Below are positions 42,557 through 51,110 of a stretch of DNA of 64,000 bases, one piece after another. The notes under the pieces are model-generated. The model ran no database searches and was not told the DNA's origin. It saw only the letters and a program-made list of their open reading frames with translations. How positions within the stretch are numbered: the stretch's first letter is position 1; each line of letters starts with the position of its first letter. The DNA comes from JAOUGY01 sp963825585 (lineage in GTDB: Bacteria; Actinomycetota; Acidimicrobiia; Spongiisociales; ZC4RG35): NCBI GenBank assembly GCA_963825585.1, contig CAWGTX010000010.1:434001-498000 (forward strand), in the 5' to 3' direction. A program made the translations under genes and the position numbers.

Positions 42557-42684
42557 CGGTTCGCGGAGTGTCCACTCAGGGCCACGATTACTTCCGCGGG
42601 GGGACGACCCCCCAGCACCCCCCGCCGTGACCCCTCGTGGCCTGGACGGCTTCATCGGTTCCAGGATTGTCCACTCAGGGCCAC
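42557..42684 (+). repeat. Island repeat, copy C
   Basis: Left boundary GGTTCGCGGAGTGTCCACTC then AGGGCCAC; core CGATTACTTCCGCGGGGGGA to GGATTGTCCACTCAGGGCC. The right 100 bases equal copy A except for about two differences. TCCACTCAGGGCCAC occurs at both ends of the unit. A 12-bp palindrome CCTGTTAACAGG lies just before it (42541-42552). Confidence 0.88.
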
Positions 42685-42737
42685 CCGTCGATTCGCCCCA
42701 CATCACGGGGTCTCGCCGGATGTGGGGTGGATGTCGA

Positions 42738-43000
42738 TCATCGTGGGACGCCCGCTTGGGCCATGTGTCGGTCACGTCCGGATGTGGGCTCGATCGCTTC
42801 GGCGTGGGCGGCAAGCTGTGCGACCTCCCGGGCGGTGAGGAACAGCTGAGAGTGAGGCCGTACGGTGGGCGCCTCGACGGGTTGGCTTGGAGGAACGACC
42901 GCAGCTCGGCGTTGGTTCCTTCCAAGAAGTGGGAGGCTCCGACGCGCCAGGCCTGCACAGTGATGAGGCCCACCTCGATCGTGGACGACACGCCGAGTGT
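42738..43000 (-). pseudogene. Decayed tyrosine-integrase fragment
   Basis: Minus-strand translation 'QPVEAPTVRPHSQLFLTARE' followed by 'VAQLAAHAEAIEP' resembles the hinge between core-binding and catalytic domains of tyrosine recombinases ('NPV..P......FLT..EV..LA'). Preceding residues ('GASHFLEGTN') are in a different frame. The catalytic Arg-His-Tyr part is absent. Confidence 0.4.
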
Positions 43001-43486
43001 CGAGACGATCTCCTACCAATAGCGAGCGCACAGACCCCCCCGTTCTGTGTCGAGCCGCCGGAGGGGCGCCGCCGACGGCCATGACCAGCACGTAGGCGGC
43101 AGCGAGGGCGGGGAGGTCTTCGGCGTCGGCGGTAGCTCTCCGGGTGGTTGACGACAACAACCCAGCACGTGCTCTCTACCGCTCACCCGGGGCCACATAC
43201 GTCGTCGGTCCCGGACACGATGGTCGGAAACGCCCGGAACAGTCCTCGTCTCGCCATCAGGCGCCTATTGGTGGCCCCGCTGCAGATCGGGTGGGCATTC
43301 GAGTGCCAGACACCGGTGGGCCATTTCGACGGCCTACGAGGCGAGGCGCCACATTGGGGTTGGGAGTTTCCGGACTGGGCCGTCACCTGGTTTCTGAGGT
43401 GTGCGCCAAGACGGTGCTGACTGTCCGGCCAGGCGTGGGTGCGTTGGGTTTCAGGAGTTGGAACTGTCCACTGAGCGGATAGTCTG
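43001..43486. other. Gene fragments, no intact gene
   Basis: On the plus strand 'DDNNPARALYRSPGATYV' (about 43148-43203) looks like the last helix of a GNAT acetyltransferase. The rest shows no convincing family. This is eroded island DNA before the biosynthetic cassette. Confidence 0.35.
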
Positions 43487-44491
43487 ATGGGTGCGATGCT
43501 CGCCAGCGGATCCAACATCGTTCGTGTCTATTCGACCGCGCCCGAATCGTCGAGGTACTCGACCGGTTCCGATGTGCTGAAAGCGATCGACGAGTTCGGG
43601 TCCTGGTGTGACGCCGTCGGCGTGACCGGAGCGCTGGTCTACACCGACAACCGGCTGGTGGACCCTTGGCTCGTGGCGCAGCGGTTGATCGTCGAGTCGG
43701 GGCTGCACCCATTGGTGGCGGTGCAGCCGGTGTACATGCATCCCTATTCGGTGGCGAAGATGGTGGCTTCGCTCACCGCGCTCCACGGGCGCCGGGTCGA
43801 CCTGAACTTCGTGGCCGGGGGATTCCGGGGTGACCTGTTGTCGCTCGGTGATGAGACTCCGCATGACGACCGCTATGTCCGTCTCGCCGAGTACGCCGAG
43901 ATCGTGCTGGGACTGCTGGCCGGCGACGCCGTCACCCTCGGTGGGCAGTACTACCGGGCGATGAACCTCCGCCTCCGGATCATGGTTCCCGAGGCGATGC
44001 GGCCCCGACTGACGTTGTCGGGATCGTCGGCGGCGGGCCTCGCCGCCGCCGGGCGGCTCGGCGCCACGCCGGTGGAGTATCCCTCCCCCGACTACGACCC
44101 GGGCGCTCTCGCCGGTTCGCACGGAGTGAGGGTCGGCGTCATCACCGGCGCCACCGCAGCCGCGGCCTGGGAGGACGCACACCGGCGTTTCCCGGACGAC
44201 CCGGAAGGAGCCCGACTCCACGCCATGGCGATGAAGATGTCGGATAGCGAGTGGCACAGGGCGATCTCGCAGTCGACCGGCGGTGTCGGTTCCTACTGGT
44301 ACGGGCCGTTCCAACGGCATCAAACCTTCTGTCCCTACCTCGTCGGGTCGGTCGAAGGCGTCGCCGCAGAACTGCGGCGACTCGTCCAGGGTGGCGTCGA
44401 TACCTTCATCCTCGACATCCCCGAGTCGGGATCGGATCTCCGCGCTGCGATGGAGTGCTTCGCGGTTGCCGGGCTGGAGGTCGTGGCATGA
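43487..44491 (+). CDS. LLM-class flavin-dependent monooxygenase
   Basis: A 334-residue luciferase-like TIM-barrel protein. 'PLVAVQPVYMHPYSVAKMVA' and 'RRVDLNFVAGGFRGDL' match the F420/FMN-binding strands of bacterial LLM enzymes (the 'R..LN.V.G' region of SsuD/NtaA types). 'SYWYGPFQRHQTFCPYLVGS' is the late substrate loop. Family reactions are FMNH2-dependent oxygenations such as N- or C-hydroxylation. The stop overlaps the next start (ATGA), so it is coupled to an adenylation enzyme. LLM enzymes are often in NRPS-type clusters. The specific reaction is unknown. Confidence 0.85.
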   Translation: MGAMLASGSNIVRVYSTAPESSRYSTGSDVLKAIDEFGSWCDAVGVTGALVYTDNRLVDPWLVAQRLIVESGLHPLVAVQPVYMHPYSVAKMVASLTALHGRRVDLNFVAGGFRGDLLSLGDETPHDDRYVRLAEYAEIVLGLLAGDAVTLGGQYYRAMNLRLRIMVPEAMRPRLTLSGSSAAGLAAAGRLGATPVEYPSPDYDPGALAGSHGVRVGVITGATAAAAWEDAHRRFPDDPEGARLHAMAMKMSDSEWHRAISQSTGGVGSYWYGPFQRHQTFCPYLVGSVEGVAAELRRLVQGGVDTFILDIPESGSDLRAAMECFAVAGLEVVA

Positions 44492-45993
44492 GCATCGTCG
44501 CTCCGTTTCTCGCCAACGCCGCCGCCGCACCCGAGAGTATCGCCCTCGAGGTCGGGAAAGAATCCTGGTCCTACGGCGAGTTGCTGGCGGCGGCGTCCGG
44601 TGCAGCGGCGTCGATCCCTCCCGACGTGCCTGCGGGCTCTCCGGCAGCCGTCCTTGGGGCGCGATCCGGCGGCTCGTTCGTGGCGGTGCTGGCGGCGCTG
44701 GTGTCGGGCCGACCCTATGTGCCGTTGAATCCGACGTTCCCGGTGGCACGGCTTGCCGAGATGCTCGATCGAGCCGGGGCCGGCGTTCTCCTGGTCGACT
44801 CCGATCGGATGCTGCTGGCGAAGGAGCTCACGGCGCTGCTGTCGACAGACATCCCGATCGTCGAGGTGGAGGATCGGGCGAGCGGACCGATGTCGAACTC
44901 GTCCGAGCCGTCACCGGCCCGGGACGATCTCGCATACGTGCTGTTCACGTCCGGTACCACCGGGCGCCCCAAGGCCGTGGGCGTGACCCACGCCAACGTG
45001 TCGGCGTTCGTCGACCACATCCTGGAGAACTGGGACTTCGGGCCTGGCGACAGGTTCTCCCAGACCTTCGACTTCACCTTCGACCTGTCGGTGTTCGACA
45101 TGTTCGTGTGCTGGGGTGCAGGAGCGACGCTGGTGTGTCCCACCGCCAAGACCCTGCTCAGCCCTGTCCGTTGGATCCAGGACTCCGGGTTGACGGTGTG
45201 GTTCTCGGTCCCCTCGATGGTGACGTTCATGAGACGGCTCGGAGGGCTGACCGATGGCCGGTTCCCGGCACTCCGCCGGAGCCTGTTCTGTGGGGAGGCC
45301 CTGCCCATAGCCGCCGCCGAGGCCTGGGCGGCGGCGGCCCCGGCGAGCACGATCGACAACCTCTACGGGCCGACCGAGCTCACGATCGCCTGCGCCTCGC
45401 ACCGGTGGGAGCCGGGGGATCCCTCTACCGTATCGGGCACCGTGCCCATCGGGAGACCGTTCCCGAGCATGCGCGCTCTCGTCGTCGACGACGTCCTGGC
45501 GGAGGCCGACGACGTCGGTGAGCTCATCATGACCGGACCGCAGCTGACGCCCGGGTACCTCGACGATCCCGAGAGAACCGCTGATTCGTTCGTGGTCCCG
45601 CCCGGACACAGCGACGTCCACTATCGGACCGGCGACCGGGTCCGGGTGCTGGCCGACGGGACGATGGAGTATGTCGGGCGGGTCGACCATCAGATCAAGG
45701 TCAACGGCTACCGGGTCGAGTTGGGAGAGGTGGAAGCCGCCGCCCGGGAGGTCTTGGGAGGGGTCGGATTGGTGGCGGTCGGGCATCCACCGACCCCGTC
45801 CGGGTACGGCGGGATCGCCCTGGTGGTCGAGGACGAAGAGGTCGATGGTGCGGCGATCCGCACAGAGCTGCAGGCGATGCTTCCCGCCTACATGGTCCCG
45901 CGACTCGTCACCACCCAGATTCCTCTGCCGCTCAACTCCAACGGGAAGGTGGATCGCGCCTCAATCCAGCGCGCCCTGGGCGGTGGGCAGTGA
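44488..45993 (+). CDS. Stand-alone amino-acid adenylation enzyme (NRPS A-domain / DltA-like)
   Basis: A 501-residue ANL enzyme. Core motifs: A3 'LFTSGTTGRPKAVGVTH', A4 region 'FDFTFDLSVFDMFVCWG', A5 'NLYGPTELTIAC', A7 'YRTGDRVR', A8 'YVGRVDHQIKVNGYRVELGE' and A10 'LPLNSNGKVDRASI'. The full A8/A10 set identifies an amino-acid-activating domain rather than an acyl-CoA ligase; Asp in 'FDLSVFD' is the expected amino-group anchor. It would load the carrier protein encoded immediately downstream (TGATG overlap). DltA is a close alternative, but no dltB/dltD is present. Confidence 0.9.
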   Translation: MSIVAPFLANAAAAPESIALEVGKESWSYGELLAAASGAAASIPPDVPAGSPAAVLGARSGGSFVAVLAALVSGRPYVPLNPTFPVARLAEMLDRAGAGVLLVDSDRMLLAKELTALLSTDIPIVEVEDRASGPMSNSSEPSPARDDLAYVLFTSGTTGRPKAVGVTHANVSAFVDHILENWDFGPGDRFSQTFDFTFDLSVFDMFVCWGAGATLVCPTAKTLLSPVRWIQDSGLTVWFSVPSMVTFMRRLGGLTDGRFPALRRSLFCGEALPIAAAEAWAAAAPASTIDNLYGPTELTIACASHRWEPGDPSTVSGTVPIGRPFPSMRALVVDDVLAEADDVGELIMTGPQLTPGYLDDPERTADSFVVPPGHSDVHYRTGDRVRVLADGTMEYVGRVDHQIKVNGYRVELGEVEAAAREVLGGVGLVAVGHPPTPSGYGGIALVVEDEEVDGAAIRTELQAMLPAYMVPRLVTTQIPLPLNSNGKVDRASIQRALGGGQ

Positions 45994-46250
45994 TGGGGCG
46001 CGACGTCTACCGGACGTTCATCCTCGAGCACGTCGGGCCCCAGCTGAGCGTGCTCGGGATGGACCCGTCGACCGCGCCGGACGACCTCGACCTTCTCGAA
46101 ACCGGTCTCATCGACTCGTTGGGCGTGCTCGAGCTGGTGGCGGCGATCCACTCGGAGTTCGGCATCGAGGTCGACGTCTACGAGATGGATCCCGACGACC
46201 TGACTGTGGTCGGCCGGCTGTCGGACTTCCTGGCCAACGCTCGAGCCTGA
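45993..46250 (+). CDS. Acyl/peptidyl carrier protein
   Basis: An 85-residue four-helix carrier. 'LLETGLIDSLGVLELVAAIH' contains the phosphopantetheine Ser in 'DSLG' at about residue 42. 'FGIEVDVYEMDPDDLTVVGR' is the usual second half. ATG 45993 overlaps the stop of the adenylation gene (TGATG), GTG 45990 being an alternative. It is the natural partner of the upstream A enzyme and presumably holds an aminoacyl thioester for the oxygenase or formyltransferase. Confidence 0.92.
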   Translation: MGRDVYRTFILEHVGPQLSVLGMDPSTAPDDLDLLETGLIDSLGVLELVAAIHSEFGIEVDVYEMDPDDLTVVGRLSDFLANARA

Positions 46251-46258
46251 CCGGCCGG

Positions 46259-47166
46259 TCACCGGTTTCGGCCCAGCACCGTTCCGATCCGCAGCACCTC
46301 ACCTGCCCGGCCGCCAAGACCGTCGACTCGTACGCGGTCGATCTCGAGGGTGCCCTGTCCGGTCGCCACCAGCGCCACCGGACCGGTGGCGGCCACGACC
46401 GTGCCGGGCGGTCGGCCGGCCGCGCCGTCGCGAGCACGGGCCGTGAGCACCTCGACGGTGCCGCCCTCAAAGAACGTGTGGGCCCGCCCCCAGGGCGAGC
46501 TGAAGGGTCCGTAGTCGCAGGCCCTGACTACGGCGGCGATCCTCGACGCCGGACCCTCCCAGTCGATGGTGACGGCATCCGGGACTCCGGCCCCGAACCA
46601 GCGGCGCCTCTCGAGGTGCTGTGCGACGGTCTCGATCTCCTCACCGGCGATCGCCCTGTCGAAGAGGTCCCGGACCAGCCCCAGGCCCTCCCGAATGCAC
46701 CGTCCGTACACGCCGATGGCGGTGTCGTCGGCTTTCAGTCCGAAGTCGGTTCGGGCGAAGACGGGTCCGGCGTCGACGGTCGGTGTCATCCGGTGCAGCG
46801 TCACCCCGTAGGTCTCGGCTTCTTCGAGGATCGCCCAGCTCACGGTGTTGAGACCCGCCCACTCCGGAAGCGGCCCCGGATGCAGATTCCAGGCGCCGAG
46901 GCGCGGTCGGTCGATCAGTTCTCGGGGAAGCACGTGGAGGCTGTGGACGTTCACGAGGAGGTCGGCGGGCGGCGGCGACCATCCCGAGGCGAGCCGCTCT
47001 GGAGCCACGTTGTTGACCCCGAGGGCGGCTCCCACCCGAGCCACTGCGCTTCCGTCGGTGGTAACGAGGGCGGCAAACCGTAGCCGATCCTCGTCGCCGA
47101 TCATCCGCGCCACCTGGGCGCCGGCAGACTCCTCGGCGACGAGAACGACACTGATCTCACCCGTCA
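46259..47166 (-). CDS. Formyltransferase (10-formyl-THF-dependent, Fmt-like)
   Basis: A 302-residue protein. 'GAWNLHPGPLPEWAGLNTVS' is the formyltransferase signature with Asn-x-His (catalytic) and 'GVTLHRMTPTVDAGPVFART' with the catalytic Asp; these are found in Fmt, ArnA and sugar N-formyltransferases. The C-terminal third differs from Fmt and is likely substrate-specific. It converges on the carrier-protein gene (8-bp gap) and is divergent from the acyltransferase. It probably N-formylates a product of this cassette rather than Met-tRNA; no def gene is adjacent. Confidence 0.85.
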
Positions 47167-47183
47167 TGAGCGGACGGTACCCT

Positions 47184-47702
47184 ATGGCCATGGCGCGAAC
47201 TGTCAGGGACGTCCCGCGAGTCGTCTGGGTGCGAGGTCTGGCGGTGGCAGCCCGGTTGTTGCCGATGGCGCTGCGCGTCCCGATCCACCGGTTGCGAGGT
47301 GTCACCATCGGTGAGCGAGTGCGTATCGCCACCGAGGTGATCCTCGAGACCGCACGCCCGGAGTGGATCTCGATCGGCAACGATGTGCAGATCGGCGTGC
47401 GGACAACGGTGCTGGCGCACATCCACGCCCTCCCTCCGGAGTTCGGCTCCGAGAAGGAGCGGAACGATTATGTCTCCGTACGAATCGAAGATGATGTGAA
47501 CATCGGGCCCGGATGCATCGTGCTGCCCAATGTCACCATCGGTCGGGGGTCGGTGGTGACGGCCGGGAGCGTGGTCACACGAGCTGTGCCACCGATGATG
47601 ATGGTGCGAGGCAACCCGGCCGAACCCGTAGCCCGCCTCGGCATCCCGCTCTCCGGTGACACCGGGATGAAGGAATTCATGCGGGCGATGAAACCGGTGT
47701 GA
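47184..47702 (+). CDS. Left-handed beta-helix (hexapeptide) acyltransferase
   Basis: About 172 residues with hexapeptide repeats: 'ISIGNDVQIGVRTTVLAHIH', 'VRIEDDVNIGPGCIVLPNVT' and 'IGRGSVVTAGSVVTRAVPP'. 'VRGNPAEPVARLG' is the typical ending of CysE/LacA/WbbJ-type O-acetyltransferases. The loop His in 'VLAHIHALPP' is a candidate catalytic base. ATG 47184 and ATG 47190 are both possible. The promoter region is shared with the divergent formyltransferase (17 bp), so regulation may be joint. Confidence 0.85.
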   Translation: MAMARTVRDVPRVVWVRGLAVAARLLPMALRVPIHRLRGVTIGERVRIATEVILETARPEWISIGNDVQIGVRTTVLAHIHALPPEFGSEKERNDYVSVRIEDDVNIGPGCIVLPNVTIGRGSVVTAGSVVTRAVPPMMMVRGNPAEPVARLGIPLSGDTGMKEFMRAMKPV

Positions 47703-47864
47703 GCGATGTTGGCGATGTGAGGTCGCCCCGATTCATTGGCCGGGTTCGGTTCGTCGGTCGGGGATCCCGGCGTCCTCCTCGGCAGGCGGTCTGTCCCCGA
47801 CGCGTTCGAGCTGCGCCGGTTCTCGTCGACGAGATCGAAGGCCCGGAGGGGGATCGGCTCCACA

Positions 47865-48100
47865 TGGAGGCATTGCTGTGGAACTTCACCGTGCTCGGTG
47901 AAGCCTCGTCGCAGGTGTCCGATGCGCTCAAGCAGGAAGCCCGTGGGATCGAATGGCAGCATCCGATCCGCCTCAGGAACCGGAGCGTTCATGGATACTG
48001 GTCGATCGACGACCAAGTACTCCTGTCCGGGCGGCGAGGACGGACGTACCCGACTTGCTGGAACGTCTCGTCGATCTCGAACGTGAGGTTCGAAGCTGAC
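47865..48100 (+). pseudogene. HepT (DUF86) toxin-like remnant, better-preserved copy
   Basis: The frame contains 'LLWNFTVLGEASSQVSDALK' and 'IRLRNRSVHGYWSIDDQVLL', matching HepT-type nucleases, including 'RNxxVHGYW' (RX4HXY). The first 40 residues and the antitoxin partner (MNT nucleotidyltransferase) are missing. The sequence runs directly into the degenerate repeat group at 48.1 kb, like the 38.9-kb copy does into copy B. Confidence 0.6.
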
Positions 48101-48127
48101 CTGTGGCTCACGCCACGGTTCGCGCGG

Positions 48128-48340
48128 TGTCTTCTCACGGGCCACTGTGATGTCTGTGGGGACGACCCCTCTCCACCCCCGCCCGTGGCCCCTGCGGGGG
48201 GACGACCCCCCAGCACCCCCGCCGTGACCCTTCGTGGAGCACGCTGGTCACCGGTTCACGGATCGTCTACTCAGCGCCACTGTTACATCCGCGGGGGAGA
48301 ACCCCCAGCACCCCCCGCCAGTGACCCTTCGTGGAGTGGG
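48128..48340 (+). repeat. Three degenerate island repeats in tandem (copies D1-D3)
   Basis: D1 begins TCTTCTCACGGGCCACTG with GGGGACGACCCC. D2 (about 48194-48280) has GCGGGGGGACGACCCCCCAG and ends GATCGTCTACTCAGCGCCAC. D3 (48281-48340) has TGTTACATCCGCGGGGGAGA and AGCACCCCCCGCCAGTGACC. All point the same way as copies A-C. Confidence 0.8.
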
Positions 48341-48379
48341 CCGGCCCTGAGTTCTTGTTCGTCGAACAGGGTTACGACG

Positions 48380-48391
48380 CTGCAATTGCAG
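48380..48391. promoter_or_regulatory. AT-containing palindrome CTGCAATTGCAG
   Basis: A perfect 12-bp dyad 40 bp after the D repeats, comparable in place to GTTGTAATTACAAC after copy A. Function unknown. Confidence 0.3.
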
Positions 48392-48471
48392 TGAGCTTCA
48401 GACATGGGCGGCGTCGAAGCACGCGTCCCGAGACGCAGGCCCGAGGATCGGGGTCGCTGGGGCTCCATCAC

Positions 48472-50301
48472 TCAACCCGGGGTGAGCACATCCACCACAG
48501 TGTTCACCACCAGGTCTGGACGATCCCATATGACCATGTGCATACCGGTTCCTTCGGCGACGACCCGTGTGCCCTTGGTCGAGAGGCGGGAGTAAGAATC
48601 GAGTCCTGTCTGCCACGCGTCATTGATCGCACGAGCACTGGTTTCTCCGAAGCCCTCCCGTGCGCGCTCGCTGAGGAACACCGACTGTGGGTCCTGCCCG
48701 ATCACTGTCAGCGGCAGGTCGCCGAGACCCTCGACCGCGGCCGACTGCTGGGGTGATAGATCGGCCCATGTGGGGTGTCCACCTTCACCCAAGGTGGCAT
48801 CGAGGAAGGTCTGGAAGCCGACCGGCATAGGGTCGACCAGGACCACTCCCGCGATGTCGTTGGATCCTTCGGCGAAGAGTCGGAGGGTGTGGACGCCGTC
48901 CCCATTGGCAACGAGGACGTACGGTCCGGGTATCCCGTAGGCGCTGAGGGCTTCCTCCAGGTCGGCCGCCCGCTCCTCCGGTGATGCCTCACCCTCCATA
49001 TACCCGTTGGCGCACACGAGGTACCCATGCTGGTTGAGTTGCGCCTGGACCACCGACCACGACCCGTAGTCGATCCAGTCGTACGGCTCGAGGATCACCG
49101 TCGGGCCTCCGGCGCGTTCGGGGCCGGAGCAAAGCAGGCGATGGGGGTAGCGGTTCCAGTCGTCGGCCACGATTGGGCCCGCCTCCACGAGCGCAGCGGG
49201 GTCGACACGCACGAGCGCGCCCGGATGGTAGAGGCTCACCCACAGAGCCCCGTCTGCCACAACCAGTCCGCCGGCTTTTCCCGGCAGCGGGTAGCGCTCG
49301 GCCAGACCTGTGCTCGGGTCGACTCTCATGAGCAGGTGGTCGGTGTGCGAGGTCACCCAGAGCGCGCCGTCGAACCAGGTCATGTCCAGCAGACCGAACG
49401 TGAGGCTGCCGAATGACCGAAACTCCCCGGTGGCCGGCTCGAAGACGCTCAGATTCGTTCCATACGGGTACCGGCCATCCATCAGGAAGAGAGAACCGCC
49501 CGCCTCGACCACCTGGCGGACTCCCCAGCCATCAGCCGTCTCCGCTCCCGCCACGGTGGGAACCTCGAACTCCCCCCGCACCCCGTCGACCGACAGGCTC
49601 GAGATCAGGCCAGTGGCTGGGTCGTTCACCCAGAGGTAGCCGAATCCCTGACCTTTCAGCTCCCCCGAGGTCGTCGTCACGATCTCCCCAGAGGGTGAGA
49701 CCTGCATGAGTTGGCCCTTGTCGTTGCTGACCCAAAGACTGTCGTCGAACCAGGCGGCTCCGTGTCGGGGCTCACCCCCTATCGGGATGCGCTTGTCGAC
49801 CCCACCCGAAGCGGGATCGAAACGAAGCACCTCACCACCGTTGTCGTAGCTCAGCAGCCACAGATGGTCACCGCCCACCACCACCCCCTCCACATACGCG
49901 TCGATCGGGTATGTCGCCTCGATGACTCCCTGCTCGGCGTCGACACGGTCGAGCGTTCGTTGCAGCGCCTCCATCACCCAGATCGTGTCGCCCTCGACGG
50001 CCATGGTCTTCACACCGCCCATCTCCAACCTCGTCACAGTGTCGATCCCGGGGAGTTCGCCGAGGTTCCCGAAGCCGGGCGTCATCAGCGTCAGGGCATC
50101 GGCCGGAGGACTCGGTTGCAACGCCACGAGGCCCAGGCCCGCCGCCACGATCGAGGCGAGCGCGGCGACCAGCCGACGAGGCCAGACGGTGGAGGGCATG
50201 CGAAGCGTGCCATGAACGCGCTCGTCGACCATGCTGCGCAGGCGTTCCTTGTCGATGACGACGCCGGCTGCGGGATCGGCCTGCTCGAACCGCTCGATCA
50301 T
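48472..50301 (-). CDS. Membrane protein: anti-sigma-like N-terminus, beta-propeller and degenerate alpha/beta hydrolase
   Basis: A 609-residue protein. Residues 1-43 are cytoplasmic, followed by one membrane helix (about 44-62, 'RLVAALASIVAAGLGLVALQ'). Then come propeller blades with 'WV..ALQRTLDRVD', 'LWLLSYDNGGEVLRFDPASG' and 'LWVSNDKG' (about 75-370), and a C-terminal alpha/beta-hydrolase-like domain ('YVLVANGDGVHTLRLFAEGS', 'DIAGVVLVDP', 'GMHMVIWDRPDLVVN'). The nucleophile elbow reads ANGDG instead of GxSxG, so the hydrolase is probably inactive. The ATG overlaps the sigma-factor stop, so it is most likely its membrane regulator. No known anti-sigma zinc motif is seen. Confidence 0.75.
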   Translation of the reverse strand: MIERFEQADPAAGVVIDKERLRSMVDERVHGTLRMPSTVWPRRLVAALASIVAAGLGLVALQPSPPADALTLMTPGFGNLGELPGIDTVTRLEMGGVKTMAVEGDTIWVMEALQRTLDRVDAEQGVIEATYPIDAYVEGVVVGGDHLWLLSYDNGGEVLRFDPASGGVDKRIPIGGEPRHGAAWFDDSLWVSNDKGQLMQVSPSGEIVTTTSGELKGQGFGYLWVNDPATGLISSLSVDGVRGEFEVPTVAGAETADGWGVRQVVEAGGSLFLMDGRYPYGTNLSVFEPATGEFRSFGSLTFGLLDMTWFDGALWVTSHTDHLLMRVDPSTGLAERYPLPGKAGGLVVADGALWVSLYHPGALVRVDPAALVEAGPIVADDWNRYPHRLLCSGPERAGGPTVILEPYDWIDYGSWSVVQAQLNQHGYLVCANGYMEGEASPEERAADLEEALSAYGIPGPYVLVANGDGVHTLRLFAEGSNDIAGVVLVDPMPVGFQTFLDATLGEGGHPTWADLSPQQSAAVEGLGDLPLTVIGQDPQSVFLSERAREGFGETSARAINDAWQTGLDSYSRLSTKGTRVVAEGTGMHMVIWDRPDLVVNTVVDVLTPG

Positions 50302-50843
50302 GTCGATGTCTCCTTTGTGCCCGCTGCGGACTCAGCCGCAACGAGCCGTTCGAGCCGGTCTCTCATACGGGCGCGGGCCCGGAAAAGCCTCTGGTCGACG
50401 GCGTTGACGTTGATTCCCATCACCTCGGCGATCTCAGAGCGGGTCAGACCATCCCAGGAACTCAGTCGGAGGAGCTCGCGGTCCCTTGGCCGAAGAGCTT
50501 GGAGTGCGAGGTGGAGCAGCCGGAAGTCGTGTTCCAGCTCCGACTCGGCCGGCTCCACCCTGGAACGGTCTGACTCGAGACGACCGACGAGGCGTGCCTT
50601 GCGCCGACGTCCCCTGAAGTGATTACCCACCACCCTGAATGCGACACCGAAGAGCCAGGCCCGCTCGGCTTCAGGTGCCGGCAGCTGGTCGATTCGGCGC
50701 CAGACAACGGCGAAGACCTCCGCAGTGGCGTCCTCGGCGTCGGCGCGGCCCAGGCGCCGAACGCAGTAGCGGTAGACCGAGTCATAGTGAGCCTCGAAGA
50801 GGGCATCGAACGAGTGCTGCCTCTTGAATCCCTCGGTGTCCAT
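50298..50843 (-). CDS. ECF RNA polymerase sigma factor
   Basis: A 181-residue sigma-70 family protein. Region 2 is seen in 'FEAHYDSVYRYCVRRLGRAD' and 'AEDATAEVFAVVWRRIDQLP'; region 4 in 'ALRPRDRELLRLSSWDGLTR' and 'SEIAEVMGINVNAVDQRLFR'. ATG 50843 gives a standard ECF length; the open frame goes further but lacks features. The stop overlaps the following regulator gene (ATGA), the usual sigma/anti-sigma arrangement. An ECF autoregulated promoter is expected upstream but was not identified. Confidence 0.93.
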   Translation of the reverse strand: MDTEGFKRQHSFDALFEAHYDSVYRYCVRRLGRADAEDATAEVFAVVWRRIDQLPAPEAERAWLFGVAFRVVGNHFRGRRRKARLVGRLESDRSRVEPAESELEHDFRLLHLALQALRPRDRELLRLSSWDGLTRSEIAEVMGINVNAVDQRLFRARARMRDRLERLVAAESAAGTKETST

Positions 50844-51110
50844 GTCGAAGTGTACGTGTCCGACTGACTGTGCCCGCTTACGGCGTTCCACCGTCGGTGC
50901 GACGGCACCAACGATGACCGCACCCGTACGCTCGCGGGACCCTGCGCGGCGCGACCAGAGAGAGGCGGGCCGGTTCAGGCTTCTCAGTCGTCGCTGCGTC
51001 CCAAATTCGTCCGTCAGTCGGTTCGAATCCCTAGGGGCCGGTCGAAGAGCGCGGAGATGAAACCCGTCCGAGCGACTGTCGTTGGCAACGTATCGCTTCG
51101 TGAGAGCCGC

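Noticed and set aside
38218..48340. Integron attC sites
   Set aside because: The repeats lack the GTTRRRY/RYYYAAC ends and there is no integron integrase; cargo genes are on both strands and multi-gene.
50990..51035. tRNA-like 3' end (GGTTCGAATCCCTAGGGG)
   Set aside because: The T-stem does not pair and there is no matching acceptor, D-arm or anticodon arm.
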